DNA from: Phytopseudomonas daroniae
GTDB lineage: Bacteria > Pseudomonadota > Gammaproteobacteria > Pseudomonadales > Pseudomonadaceae
DNA: 64,000 nt
NCBI RefSeq assembly: GCF_004327285.1
Contig: NZ_QJUI01000002.1
Coordinates: 248,001-312,000 of the forward strand
Reading direction: 5' to 3'
The translations under genes and the position numbers were made by a program. Position 1 is the first letter of the stretch. Every line of letters begins with the position of its first letter. Under the pieces are notes generated by a model, which saw only the letters and a list, made by a program, of their open reading frames with translations, made no database searches and was not told the origin of the DNA. Positions 30,182 to 39,490 of the stretch are shown piece by piece.

Positions 30182-30891
30182 CAGCAAGGCTCCTCCTGCA
30201 GTGGGCGCTGATAACGCTCCAGCAGCACGCCGACCAGAATGCCGGCAAAGGCAGCAGCCATCAGGCCTAACTTGTACGGCAACTCATGACACACCAATGC
30301 GACCACCGCGGCCACCAGCGCCGCCGCTACCTGCGGGCGGTTGCGCAGCATCGGTACGACGACACCGATAAAGGTGGCAATCATGGCGAAATCCAGCCCC
30401 CAGGCCGCGATGTTCGGCACCGCCTGACCGAACACCAGGCCGATCAGGGTGCAGCTCACCCAGTTGACGTACATGGCCAGCCCGGCGCCGAGGAAATACC
30501 AGTGCTTGTGCGGCGACGCATCCGTTTCGGCGTAACGCTGCTGTACCACGGCAAAGGTCTCGTCGGTCAGCCAGAATGCCAGCGGCACGCGCCAGCGCTT
30601 GGACAGGTGGCGAACGAAAGGCTGCAGGGTGGCGCTGTACAGGGCGTGGCGCAGGTTGACCACCAGAGTGGTCAGCCACAGCACCGCCAACGTCGCGCCA
30701 CCGCCGAGCAGGCTGATGGCGATGAACTGCGCGGAGCCGGCAAACACCAGCACCGACATGCCGACGGCCTGCCAGGCACTGAGCCCGGCGGCGCCAGCCA
30801 GGCTGCCATAGATGATGCCGAACGGCATGGCACCGAGCAGCATCGGCAGCATGTCGCGCAGCCCCTGCAGGAATTCGTGTTGACGGGACAT
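30181..30891 (-). CDS. azlC: AzlC-family branched-chain amino acid exporter
   Basis: A 236-residue inner-membrane protein with about seven helices. Hallmarks are MPFGIIYGSLAGAAGLS (about 22-38), FAGSAQFIAISL (about 49-60) and NLRHALYSATLQPF (about 78-91). With AzlD it exports branched-chain amino acids or analogues. I begin at MSRQHEFLQGL because the longer frame runs into a repeat. An AraC-type regulator lies 0.9 kb upstream on the same strand. Confidence 0.9.
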   Translation of the reverse strand: MSRQHEFLQGLRDMLPMLLGAMPFGIIYGSLAGAAGLSAWQAVGMSVLVFAGSAQFIAISLLGGGATLAVLWLTTLVVNLRHALYSATLQPFVRHLSKRWRVPLAFWLTDETFAVVQQRYAETDASPHKHWYFLGAGLAMYVNWVSCTLIGLVFGQAVPNIAAWGLDFAMIATFIGVVVPMLRNRPQVAAALVAAVVALVCHELPYKLGLMAAAFAGILVGVLLERYQRPLQEEPC

Positions 30892-30902
30892 ACCAGCAAA
30901 CC

Positions 30903-30930
30903 TGTAGGAGCCCCGACCCCGGGGCGAATC
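30903..30930. repeat. REP-like stem-loop
   Basis: TGTAGGAGC followed by GCCCCG-ACCC-CGGGGC (30910-30925) and GAATCGCGAA matches the general plan of Pseudomonas REP sequences (TGTAGGAGC...GCGAA). A related GCCGGGGCGATGCTAC runs inversely at 30975-30990, suggesting a REP doublet upstream of azlC. Confidence 0.55.
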
Positions 30931-31030
30931 GCGAAGATTAAGCAGTTGATCCGGCAAGGCCACAATCGCCTCGCGCCGGGGCGATGCTACGGGATTGCAG
31001 CCCAGCCGATCACGCCAAGAGCGCGCAACG

Positions 31031-31711
31031 TTAGGCGGTCAATGCGACGGTGTCTTGAACAATCTTGCGGTCCTCGACGAGATATACCTCCACGCGCTCC
31101 TTGCCCTTACCGATATTCTTGCGTTTCAAACGAATCGAACCGACCTCGCCTGTCGTGCGCGGATGGGTTCCGCCACAGGGCATCTGGGCAAAACCGTCTA
31201 CACGCCACAGGCGTCTCTGCGCTGCAACATCGGTAAACTCACAGATGATCGGCCGGTTCTCGGCCACAAGTTGCGCGGCCTGTGCCTCAATCCGAGAAAA
31301 AAGCGCGCCGATGTTGGCGTCCAGAGCAAAGTCGATACGCGCTTTGTCCTGAGCAATATGGGCGCCGATACGCTGAATCCCGGGATGCAGTTGGCAAACC
31401 AGTTGCAGCACCATTTCTGCGGCAAAGTGCAGCCGCATCAGGCGCTGGCGTCGCACCCAGTCGATGAGCAAAGCCACCTCATCCCCGACCTTCAACCCAT
31501 GCCCACTGGGCAACAGATAGAAGATGTCCAGTCCATGCTTGCGCGCCTGCAGCACCGGCAGGCCCGCCAAGGTGCCCGTATCGCTCTCCTGACCACCGGA
31601 AAACGCAAAAAATATGGTCGCTTCCAGGCTGACCTCATCCCGGATGACCTGGGCCACACGCGTAACCAGCTGCGTTTGATAAGGATCCTGCCAAAACACT
31701 TTGTCCATCAT
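31031..31711 (-). CDS. AlaX-like alanyl-tRNA editing domain protein
   Basis: A 226-residue stand-alone second-additional-domain (SAD) protein related to the editing half of alanyl-tRNA synthetase, predicted to hydrolyse mischarged Ser- or Gly-tRNA(Ala). The C-terminal zinc motif CGGTH is intact (MPCGGTHPRTTGEV, about 184-197). The first motif, normally HxxxH, reads HFAAE here (MRLHFAAEM, about 91-99), an altered metal ligand. It lies between the azlCD pair and the AraC regulator on the same strand; whether they are functionally connected is unclear. Confidence 0.8.
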   Translation of the reverse strand: MMDKVFWQDPYQTQLVTRVAQVIRDEVSLEATIFFAFSGGQESDTGTLAGLPVLQARKHGLDIFYLLPSGHGLKVGDEVALLIDWVRRQRLMRLHFAAEMVLQLVCQLHPGIQRIGAHIAQDKARIDFALDANIGALFSRIEAQAAQLVAENRPIICEFTDVAAQRRLWRVDGFAQMPCGGTHPRTTGEVGSIRLKRKNIGKGKERVEVYLVEDRKIVQDTVALTA

Positions 31712-31822
31712 CCCCCTGCTTCCTAGAAGGTGTGCCCAGGTCGCAGATTAACAAGCCGTTCCGCCGGTTTTATTGAACAATCTTGCTGTGCTGCTGCACG
31801 TTTGGCAGGTGCGAGAAAACCC

Positions 31823-32671
31823 TCACCACGTCAAGCGAACTCTGGGGTTGCTTGCACAACCCTTGCGATATTCACCGGGCGCCACCCCATAAGCCTGCTT
31901 GAACTGCCGCCCAAGGTGGCTCTGGTCGGAGAAGCCCAGTTGCAGGGCCACATTCAGGGGTGCGCAGCCATCTCGCAGCAGGGCTCGCGCCTGCTCGAGC
32001 CGCCGTTGCTGCAGCCAGGCATGGGGCGGCAGGCCGGTGGAGCGCCGGAATACCCGAGCGAAATGGAACGGAGACAGATTCACGGCAGCGGCCAGTTCCT
32101 CCAGTGACGGCGGCTCGCCCAGGCGTGAAGCAAGCAGCTCCTTGGCCTGCATCACGGCACGGGGCTCCAGACCAGGTACAGTCGCCTGGGTGACACCGGC
32201 GTGACGCTGGAACAGCAACAACAGCGTTTCGCGCCATACCGTCTGCTGTTGCAATACACTCGCGTCGCTATCGAGCAAGCGATGCAACTCGCCGAATGCC
32301 TGGTGTAGCTGCGCATCCTGCAGAACGCTGGCGGCGAAAGAAGGCATGCCGCGATGTGCCAGCCCCAGCTCTTCGAGAACCCCATCGACCTGTGCAGGAG
32401 CTGGATAGAAAGCACGGTAGAGCCAGCCCTGCTCGTGGGCTGCCGAGCCCGTGTGCACTTCATCCGGATTGATCAGCACCATGCTGCCGACGGGTGCCAG
32501 GTGGTCGGCCCCACGGTGACGAAAACGCTGCGCACCGTGCTCGATCACGGTAAACACGAACCCCTCATGCACGTGAGGGGTGAAGCGCTGCTTGATATAG
32601 CGTGCCTGCAGCAGCTCCACGCCGACCAACGCCGAACTTTCCCAGAAGCGGGTGCGTTCACCGGAATCCAT
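31823..32671 (-). CDS. AraC-family transcriptional regulator
   Basis: The 282-residue protein has an N-terminal cupin sensor (RFTPHVHEGFVFTVIEHG, then PGEV-like INPDEVHTG about 67-75) and a C-terminal double helix-turn-helix: PSLEELAAAVNLSPFHFARV and LGFSDQSHLGRQFKQAYG (about 246-263). AraC-cupin regulators often accompany AzlCD/LysE amino acid exporters, so azlCD downstream on the same strand is a likely target. The effector is unknown. Confidence 0.9.
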   Translation of the reverse strand: MDSGERTRFWESSALVGVELLQARYIKQRFTPHVHEGFVFTVIEHGAQRFRHRGADHLAPVGSMVLINPDEVHTGSAAHEQGWLYRAFYPAPAQVDGVLEELGLAHRGMPSFAASVLQDAQLHQAFGELHRLLDSDASVLQQQTVWRETLLLLFQRHAGVTQATVPGLEPRAVMQAKELLASRLGEPPSLEELAAAVNLSPFHFARVFRRSTGLPPHAWLQQRRLEQARALLRDGCAPLNVALQLGFSDQSHLGRQFKQAYGVAPGEYRKGCASNPRVRLTW

Positions 32672-32677
32672 GCTTGA

Positions 32678-33247
32678 TCAGACGCCGAAGCGCGCCTCCA
32701 GACCTGCCTTGACCACCGGCCACTCCTGATCGGTGATGCTGTACATCACGGTATCGTCGAGACGCCCGTCAGCCAGGCGGCGATGATTGCGCAGCAGCCC
32801 TTCGCGGACGGCACCGAGCTTTTCGATGGCACGCTGGGAGCGCAGATTGCTGCCAGCGGTTTTCAGTTGTACGCGCACCATCTGCCAGCTTTCGAAGGCA
32901 TGGCGCAGCATCAGGTACTTGATCATGCTGTTGAGACCGGTGCCGTGCTGGCTGGCGTCCAACCAGGTCCAGCCGATTTCCACGGTAGGCAGGGTCGGCA
33001 CGAAGTCGGCGAAGCGGGTGGTACCGACCAACTGATCGCCCAGGCGAATCACGAACGGCAACGCCCGATCCTCGCGCTGCTCGTGCAGCGCCTGGCGATA
33101 CCAGTCCAGGCGCTGGGTGCCGCTCATGTAGACCAGTTCCTGCCGGTTGGCTTCGGCCAGGGTCACCAGAGCAGGAATATCTCCATCGAGCAGCGGCTCG
33201 ATGCGCAGGGCGCCACGTTGTAGCGTGATCAACTGCGGCTTGAACAT
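32678..33247 (-). CDS. GNAT-family N-acetyltransferase (RimJ/RimL-like)
   Basis: The 189-residue single GNAT domain starts MFKPQLITLQRGALRIEPL. VEIGWTWLDASQHGTGLNSM (about 90-109) is strand 4 with a degenerate pyrophosphate loop, and TAGSNLRSQRAIEKLGAVREG (about 128-148) is the conserved asparagine/alpha-4 region of RimL-type proteins. The substrate is unknown. The ATG at 33247 with GGAGA upstream is favoured over the longer frame. It ends 6 bp from the AraC start, on the same strand. Confidence 0.85.
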   Translation of the reverse strand: MFKPQLITLQRGALRIEPLLDGDIPALVTLAEANRQELVYMSGTQRLDWYRQALHEQREDRALPFVIRLGDQLVGTTRFADFVPTLPTVEIGWTWLDASQHGTGLNSMIKYLMLRHAFESWQMVRVQLKTAGSNLRSQRAIEKLGAVREGLLRNHRRLADGRLDDTVMYSITDQEWPVVKAGLEARFGV

Positions 33248-33491
33248 TGATTCTCTCCACGAACAGCGGCGAAGGCCCATCAGTCTCGCATCGAACGCAG
33301 GGCCTGTCTGCCTTAAAACAGGTTGCAACAGGGTGCCGCAACGACTCCCCATGTACATGTGCGACCTTGGTCGCGACTGACGCTGCGGTGCTTTGCTGCG
33401 ACACTACTGCGCTATCTTCTACGTCTCGATACAAGCACGTAAAGGCGCGCATGCGATGATGCGCTCGCCCCTTGGTTTTCCCGGAGTACGC

Positions 33492-36400
33492 ATGTCGCTG
33501 TCCAGCTGGCTTATCGCTGCGGTCGCCCTGATCTATATGGCCGTTCTGTTTGCCATCGCCTTCTACGGTGACCGTCGGCGCAAACCGCTGCCGCCCAGGG
33601 TGCGTGCCTGGGTCTACAGCCTGTCGCTGGCGGTGTACTGCACCAGTTGGACCTTCTTCGGCGCCGTCGGCCAGGCCGCCGAGCAGTTGTGGTCGTTCCT
33701 GCCGATCTACCTCGGGCCGATGCTGCTTCTGCTGTTCGCTCCCTGGGTGATCGAGAAGATGGTGCTGATCAGCAAGCAGGAAAACATCACCTCGATCGCC
33801 GACTTCATCGCTGCCCGCTATGGCAAATCACAGTCGCTGGCCATCGTCGTCGCGCTGATCTGCCTGGTCGGCGTACTGCCCTACATCGCCCTGCAGCTCA
33901 AGGGCATCGTCCTGGGTGTCAACCTGCTGATCGGCTCGGAAACCGATGCCGACGGCACCCGTGCCCAGGACACCGCGCTGATCGTCTCGGTGATCCTGGC
34001 GCTGTTCACCATCCTGTTCGGCACCCGCAACCTCGACGTCACCGAGCACCACCGTGGCATGGTGCTGGCCATTGCCTTCGAGTCGCTGGTCAAGCTGCTG
34101 GCCTTCTTCGCCGTGGGCGCCTTCGTCACCTACGGCCTGTACAACGGCTTCGGCGATCTGTTCGCCCAGGCGCAACGCAACACGGAGTTGGAGGAGTACT
34201 GGGCCGTGGCGGTGAACTGGCCGGCGATGCTGGTGCAGACCGGCATGGCGATGATCGCCATCGTCTGCCTGCCTCGCCAGTTTCACGTTACCGTGGTGGA
34301 GAACACCGAGCCGCGGGATCTGCGCCTGGCGCGCTGGGTGTTCCCGCTGTACCTGCTGCTCGCCGCGCTGTTCGTCATCCCCATCGCCCTGGCCGGGCAG
34401 ATGCTGCTGCCCGCAGGCGTCAGCCCGGACTCGTTCGTGATCAGCCTGCCGCTGGCCGAAGCTCACCCGGCCCTGGCCCTGCTGGCCTTCATCGGCGGCG
34501 CCTCGGCGGCGACCGGCATGGTGATCGTCGCCTCGGTGGCGCTGTCGACCATGATTTCCAACGACATGCTGCTGCCCTGGCTGCTGCACCGCAAGAGCAC
34601 CGAGCGCCCCTTCGAGGCGTTCCGCCACTGGATGCTCACCGCGCGCCGGGTCAGCATCGTGCTGATCCTGCTGCTGGCCTATGTCTGCTATCGCCTGCTC
34701 GGCACCAATGCCAGCCTGGCGACCATCGGGCAGATTTCCTTCGCCGCCATCGGCCAACTGGCACCTGCCATGTTCGGCGCTCTGGTGTGGAAGCAAGCCA
34801 ACCGGCGCGGCGTGTTCGCCGGCCTGATCACCGGTGCCGCCCTGTGGTTCTACACCCTGGTGCTGCCCGTGCTGGCCCGCGGCCTCGGCTGGCCGCTGGA
34901 TATTTTCCCCGGCCTGCGCACGCTGCTATACGCCCCACTGGGTTTCGAGGTGGATGCCCTGACCCGGGGCGTGGTGCTGTCGCTGGCCGGCAACCTGACG
35001 CTGTTCGCCTGGGTGTCGTTCTTCTCACGCACCCGGGTTTCCGAGCACTGGCAGGCCGGGCGCTTCGTCAACCACGACTTCGGCAGCAAACAGGGCGGCC
35101 GTACCGCGCTTGCGGTGCAGATCAACGACCTGCTGTTGCTGGCCGGGCGCTTCGTCGGTGAGGAACGCGCGCAGCACAGCTTCAGCCGTTTCGCCGCGCG
35201 CCAGGGCAAGGCCTTCAACTCGGCGCAGCCGGCCAACAGCGAATGGATCGCCCACACCGAACGCCTGCTGGCCGGCGTGCTCGGTGCTTCTTCGACCCGG
35301 GCGGTAGTCAAGGCAGCCATCGAAGGCCGCGACATGCAGGTCGAGGACGTGGTGCGCATCGTCGGCGAAGCCAGCGAAGTGCTGCAGTTCAACCGAGCCC
35401 TGCTGCAAGGCGCCATCGAGAACATCACCCAAGGCATCAGCGTGGTCGACCAGTCCCTGAGCCTGGTGGCCTGGAACCATCGCTACCTGGAAATTTTCCA
35501 GTACCCGGAAGGGCTGATCTGCGTCGGTCGGCCGATTGCCGAGATCATCCGCTTCAACGCCGAGCGCGGCATGCTCGGTGACACCGACGTAGAGGAAAGC
35601 GTGGCCAAACGCCTGTACTGGATGCGCCAGGGCACCGCCCACAGTTACGAGCGGGTGTTCCCCAACGGCCGGGTCATCGAGCTGATCGGCAACCCGATGC
35701 CGGGCGGTGGCTTCGTCATGAGCTTTACCGACATCACCGAATTCCGCGAGGCCGAACGCGCCCTCAAGGCGGCCAATGAGGGCCTCGAACAACGCGTTGC
35801 CGAGCGTACCCATGAACTGTCGCAACTGAACCAGGCACTGACCGTGGCCACCGGCGTCGCCGAAACGGCCAACGCCTCGAAAACCCGCTTTCTCGCCGCA
35901 GTCAGCCACGACCTGATGCAGCCGCTGAATGCCGCCCGCCTGTTCTCCGCCGCCCTCTCCCACCAGGAAGACGCGCTGCCGCGCGAAGCCCAGGAGCTGG
36001 TGCGCCACCTGGACAGCTCACTGCGCTCCGCGGAAGACCTGATCAGCGATCTGCTCGACATCTCGCGCCTGGAGAATGGCCGCATCACCCCGGATCGCAA
36101 TGCCTTCGCCCTCAACAGCCTGTTCGATACCCTGGGTGCCGAATTCAAGGTGCTGGCAGCAGAGTATGGCGTCGACCTGCATCTGCGTGGCAGCAAGCTG
36201 CGGGTGGACAGCGACATCAAGCTGCTGCGCCGTGTGCTGCAGAATTTCCTCACCAATGCCTTCCGCTACGCCAAGGGCCGCGTGCTGCTGGGCGTACGCC
36301 GCCAGGGCGGGTACCTGCGCCTGGAAGTATGGGATCGCGGGCCGGGTATTCCCGAGGACAAGCGCAAGACCATCTTCGAGGAATTCAAACGCCTGGACAG

Positions 36401-36968
36401 CCACCAGACCCGCGCCGAAAAAGGTCTGGGTCTGGGTCTGGCCATCGCCGACGGGCTGTGCCGGGTACTCGATCACAGCCTGGAGGTGCGTTCCTGGCCG
36501 GGCAAAGGCAGTGTGTTCAGCGTCACCGTGCCGATCGCCCGCAGCCAGGTGCCCACGGTTCAGCGCCCACGGCCCGAAGGCAACGGCCAATTGCTGACCG
36601 GCACCCAGGTGTTGTGCATCGACAACGAAGAAAGCATCCTCACCGGCATGCACAGCCTGCTGTCGCGCTGGGGCTGCCAGGTCTGGTCTGCGCGCAACCG
36701 CGCCGAGTGCGAGCAACTGCTCAACGACGAAGTACGCCCGCACCTGGCGCTGGTCGACTATCACCTCAACGAGGGCGACACCGGCACCGAACTGATGGCC
36801 TGGTTGCGCACACGCCTGGGTGAACCGGTACCCGGTGTGGTGATCAGCGCCGACGGCCGCCCCGAGCTGATCGCCCAGGTGCATGCCGCGGGCCTGGATT
36901 TCCTGCCCAAACCGGTGAAGCCAGCCGCCTTGCGCGCGCTGATCAGCCGCCACCTGCCGCTGCAGTGA
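33492..36968 (+). CDS. mxtR: Hybrid sensor kinase with sodium/solute symporter domain (MxtR-like)
   Basis: A 1158-residue membrane kinase. Residues about 1-480 form an SSS-family transporter-like domain with about 13 helices. A PAS region follows (about 660-760), then a coiled coil (AERALKAANEGLEQRVAERT), HisKA with phospho-His806 in AVSHDLMQPLNAAR, HATPase (GLGLGLAIADGL) and a receiver with Asp1089 in LVDYHLNEGD. This architecture and length match MxtR (P. aeruginosa PA3271, about 1159 residues), which with ErdR controls acetate and related carbon use; CbrA lacks the receiver. Assignment to MxtR is from memory of that layout. No cognate regulator gene is adjacent. Confidence 0.85.
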   Translation: MSLSSWLIAAVALIYMAVLFAIAFYGDRRRKPLPPRVRAWVYSLSLAVYCTSWTFFGAVGQAAEQLWSFLPIYLGPMLLLLFAPWVIEKMVLISKQENITSIADFIAARYGKSQSLAIVVALICLVGVLPYIALQLKGIVLGVNLLIGSETDADGTRAQDTALIVSVILALFTILFGTRNLDVTEHHRGMVLAIAFESLVKLLAFFAVGAFVTYGLYNGFGDLFAQAQRNTELEEYWAVAVNWPAMLVQTGMAMIAIVCLPRQFHVTVVENTEPRDLRLARWVFPLYLLLAALFVIPIALAGQMLLPAGVSPDSFVISLPLAEAHPALALLAFIGGASAATGMVIVASVALSTMISNDMLLPWLLHRKSTERPFEAFRHWMLTARRVSIVLILLLAYVCYRLLGTNASLATIGQISFAAIGQLAPAMFGALVWKQANRRGVFAGLITGAALWFYTLVLPVLARGLGWPLDIFPGLRTLLYAPLGFEVDALTRGVVLSLAGNLTLFAWVSFFSRTRVSEHWQAGRFVNHDFGSKQGGRTALAVQINDLLLLAGRFVGEERAQHSFSRFAARQGKAFNSAQPANSEWIAHTERLLAGVLGASSTRAVVKAAIEGRDMQVEDVVRIVGEASEVLQFNRALLQGAIENITQGISVVDQSLSLVAWNHRYLEIFQYPEGLICVGRPIAEIIRFNAERGMLGDTDVEESVAKRLYWMRQGTAHSYERVFPNGRVIELIGNPMPGGGFVMSFTDITEFREAERALKAANEGLEQRVAERTHELSQLNQALTVATGVAETANASKTRFLAAVSHDLMQPLNAARLFSAALSHQEDALPREAQELVRHLDSSLRSAEDLISDLLDISRLENGRITPDRNAFALNSLFDTLGAEFKVLAAEYGVDLHLRGSKLRVDSDIKLLRRVLQNFLTNAFRYAKGRVLLGVRRQGGYLRLEVWDRGPGIPEDKRKTIFEEFKRLDSHQTRAEKGLGLGLAIADGLCRVLDHSLEVRSWPGKGSVFSVTVPIARSQVPTVQRPRPEGNGQLLTGTQVLCIDNEESILTGMHSLLSRWGCQVWSARNRAECEQLLNDEVRPHLALVDYHLNEGDTGTELMAWLRTRLGEPVPGVVISADGRPELIAQVHAAGLDFLPKPVKPAALRALISRHLPLQ

Positions 36969-37040
36969 ACGAAGAGGGTCTTGCCAGGCGCCCCGTTTCT
37001 TGCGAAAACGCAGGCCCTCGAAAATGAACGGACAAGCGAT

Positions 37041-37382
37041 ATGAGTGATGAGCTGCGTGTAGAAGACCTGCAGGTGGGGGATGGCAAGGAAGCGGTCAAA
37101 GGCGCCTTGATCACCACCCAATATCGCGGCTGGCTGGAGGACGGCAGCGAGTTCGACTCGTCCTACTCGCGCGGCAAACCCTTCCAGTGCGTGATCGGTA
37201 CGGGTCGGGTCATCAAGGGCTGGGATCAGGGTCTGATGGGCATGAAGGTCGGCGGCAAGCGTCGCCTTTTCGTTCCTGCTCACCTGGCCTACGGCGACCG
37301 GCAAATGGGTGCGCACATCACACCCAACTCGAACCTGACGTTTGAAATCGAACTGCTGGAAGTGCTGACGCGGGACGACTGA
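37041..37382 (+). CDS. FKBP-type peptidyl-prolyl isomerase
   Basis: A 113-residue single FKBP domain without signal peptide, so cytosolic. Typical segments are GWLEDGSEFDSSYSRGKPF (about 31-49), GRVIKGWDQGLMGMKVGGKR (about 55-74) with the active-site Trp, and PAHLAYGDR (about 79-87). It acts in prolyl cis/trans isomerisation. It lies 72 bp after the kinase and is convergent with rmuC. I choose MSDELRVEDLQVG over the start 20 codons earlier because the latter segment looks non-coding. Confidence 0.92.
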   Translation: MSDELRVEDLQVGDGKEAVKGALITTQYRGWLEDGSEFDSSYSRGKPFQCVIGTGRVIKGWDQGLMGMKVGGKRRLFVPAHLAYGDRQMGAHITPNSNLTFEIELLEVLTRDD

Positions 37383-37501
37383 GCCGCCTCTGTGTCTTGG
37401 GCGTGGCTCGACCCGCTCGAAGCTCAGCCCTTCGCGGCCCTTGATGCCTCAGGGATCCAGGAAACGAAATCGCCCTGGCAGTGAGAGAGTCAGATGCAGA
37501 C

Positions 37502-38989
37502 TCAGTCGTCCTCAGGGTCATCCAGTGGCAGGCCAGCGGCTCGTTCGAGCAGCTCGGGAGGCAGGCTCTTGCTGGCCCGGGCGCCGAGCAGCTTGAGGTT
37601 TTCGGCGCGGCTGATCAGGTTGCCGCGACCGTCGACCAGCTTGTTGCGGGCACCGGCATACGCCTTGTCGAGTTGCTGCAGGCGCATGCCCACCTCGTCC
37701 AGATCCTGGATGAAGGCCACGAACTTGTCGTAAAGCGCGCCCGCCCGCTCGGCGATCTCCCGGGCATTCTGGCTTTGCCGCTCCTGACGCCAGAGGCTGT
37801 CGATCACCCGCAACGTAGCCAGCAACGTGGTCGGGCTGACGATCACGATGTGCTGGTCGAAAGCCTCCTGGAACAGGCCCGGATCGGCCTGCAAAGCGGC
37901 TGCGAACGCGGCCTCGATGGGCACGAAAAGCAGCACGAAGTCCAGGCTGTGCAACCCGTCGAGATGCTGGTAATCCTTGAGTGACAGCCCCTTGAGATGG
38001 CTGCGCAGGGACAGCACGTGCTGCTTCAGGGCGAGTTGCCGCGTCGCATCATCGGTGGCGGCCACGCACTGCTGATAGGCAGTGAGGCTGACCTTGGCGT
38101 CGACCACCACCTGCTTCTCGCCCGGCAACTGGATCAGCACATCCGGCTGGAAGCGTTCACCGTCGGCACTCTTGAGGCTGACCTGGGTGTGGTACTCGCG
38201 GCCCTTTTGCAGGCCGGCGTGCTCCAGCACCCGTTCGAGCACCAGCTCGCCCCAGTTGCCCTGGGTTTTCTGGCCCTTGAGCGCCTGGGTCAGATTCATC
38301 GCTTCCTCGCTCAGGCGCTGATTGAGCCCCTGCAGGCGTTCCAACTCCTTGCCCAGGGAAAAGCGCTCGCGCGCCTCCTGCTGATAGCTTTCCTCGACGC
38401 GCTTCTCGAAGGATTGAATGCGCTCCTTGAGCGGATCGAGCAACTGGCCGAGGCGCTGCTGACTGGTTTCCGAGAAACGCTGCTCGCGCTCGTCGAAGAT
38501 CTTGCCTGCCAGCTCGGCGAACTGCGCCCGCAAGGCATCGCGGGCGCCTTGCAGATCGTCGAGGCGCTGCTGATGGTGCTCCTGCTGCTCATGCAGTTCG
38601 GCGGCCAGCCCGGCTCGCTCGGTGTCCAGACGACGCAGCTCGGCTTCCTGCTGATCACGCAACGCCTGCCCGCCCTTGATCTGCTCGCGGGCCAGTTGCA
38701 GGTCGTTTTGCAGCAGATGGGTTTCCCGGCGCAGCGCGGCCAGCTCGGCCTGCTGGTCAGCCTTGATCTCGATGATCTCGGCCAGTTCGTCGCGGCAATT
38801 GTCCAGTTGCGCACTCAAGCCCGCCTGGGCCAGTTGCGCCGCATTCATCCGCTCCTGCGCCAGACCGGATTGCAGACGCATCTCCTCGGCCTGCCGCGAC
38901 AAGGCGACGGTTCGCAGCAATAAAGGAATGGCAGAGAGCAGAGCGCCGATCAGAAAGGCCGGCAGCAGCGAAGCGAGATCGAAGGGCAT
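37502..38989 (-). CDS. rmuC: DNA recombination protein RmuC
   Basis: A 495-residue protein: an N-terminal membrane helix (SLLPAFLIGALLSAIPLLL), a long Gln/Glu/Arg-rich coiled coil (about 30-210), then the RmuC nuclease-like domain. Conserved pieces are QGNWGELVLERVLEHAGL (about 240-257), VVDAKVSLTAYQ (about 296-307) and FVPIEAAF (about 360-367). E. coli RmuC limits inversions at short repeats. It is transcribed alone, convergent with the FKBP gene. Confidence 0.95.
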   Translation of the reverse strand: MPFDLASLLPAFLIGALLSAIPLLLRTVALSRQAEEMRLQSGLAQERMNAAQLAQAGLSAQLDNCRDELAEIIEIKADQQAELAALRRETHLLQNDLQLAREQIKGGQALRDQQEAELRRLDTERAGLAAELHEQQEHHQQRLDDLQGARDALRAQFAELAGKIFDEREQRFSETSQQRLGQLLDPLKERIQSFEKRVEESYQQEARERFSLGKELERLQGLNQRLSEEAMNLTQALKGQKTQGNWGELVLERVLEHAGLQKGREYHTQVSLKSADGERFQPDVLIQLPGEKQVVVDAKVSLTAYQQCVAATDDATRQLALKQHVLSLRSHLKGLSLKDYQHLDGLHSLDFVLLFVPIEAAFAAALQADPGLFQEAFDQHIVIVSPTTLLATLRVIDSLWRQERQSQNAREIAERAGALYDKFVAFIQDLDEVGMRLQQLDKAYAGARNKLVDGRGNLISRAENLKLLGARASKSLPPELLERAAGLPLDDPEDD

Positions 38990-39046
38990 ACGAACATCCA
39001 GGCGAGACTGCCAGGCAGTATACCCGCGCGGACGCGCCTACGAAGG

Positions 39047-39490
39047 CTACAGACGACGCAGCAAGTCTCTGGCCTCCTCGACGCCCTGCAACGCCGCCAG
39101 CTCGAGCCAGTGCCTGGCTAGCTGCGGCTCGAGGGTGCGCGGCTGGCAATAGAGACGGCCCAGCTCCAACTGAGCGGCGCCGTCACCGGCTCGTGCGGCC
39201 TGGCGCAGCAGCTCCACGCCGATACGACGATCGCGGGTATTGCCACAGTCGCGGCAGAGCATCTGGCCGAGACGGCTCTGCGCCTGAACCACCCCCTGAC
39301 GTGCAGGTTGCTTGAGCAGGCGACCGGCAATGCGTTTTACGCTGGGTGCATGCCCCAGACGCGGGCTGTCCAACAACCAGGCGGCAACGCGAACAGGTAC
39401 CTGGGCACGCACGGGAAGCATATGAAGTTTGGGATGGGATAGAGCGCGGGGCATATGGAGTAAAGCGGGGCTACGGAACAGGCGCGCCAC
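39047..39490 (-). CDS. Sel1-like repeat protein
   Basis: A 147-residue protein with two or three Sel1/TPR-type repeats in its second half: AQSRLGQMLCRDCG, GVELLRQAARAGDGAAQLEL and ARHWLELAALQGVEEARDLL. The N-terminal third is basic. The GTG start at 39490 gives the full frame; an ATG 12 codons later has no better ribosome site. It is 57 bp upstream of rmuC on the same strand, so perhaps co-transcribed. Protein-protein scaffolding is the usual role; the partner is unknown. Confidence 0.75.
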   Translation of the reverse strand: MARLFRSPALLHMPRALSHPKLHMLPVRAQVPVRVAAWLLDSPRLGHAPSVKRIAGRLLKQPARQGVVQAQSRLGQMLCRDCGNTRDRRIGVELLRQAARAGDGAAQLELGRLYCQPRTLEPQLARHWLELAALQGVEEARDLLRRL

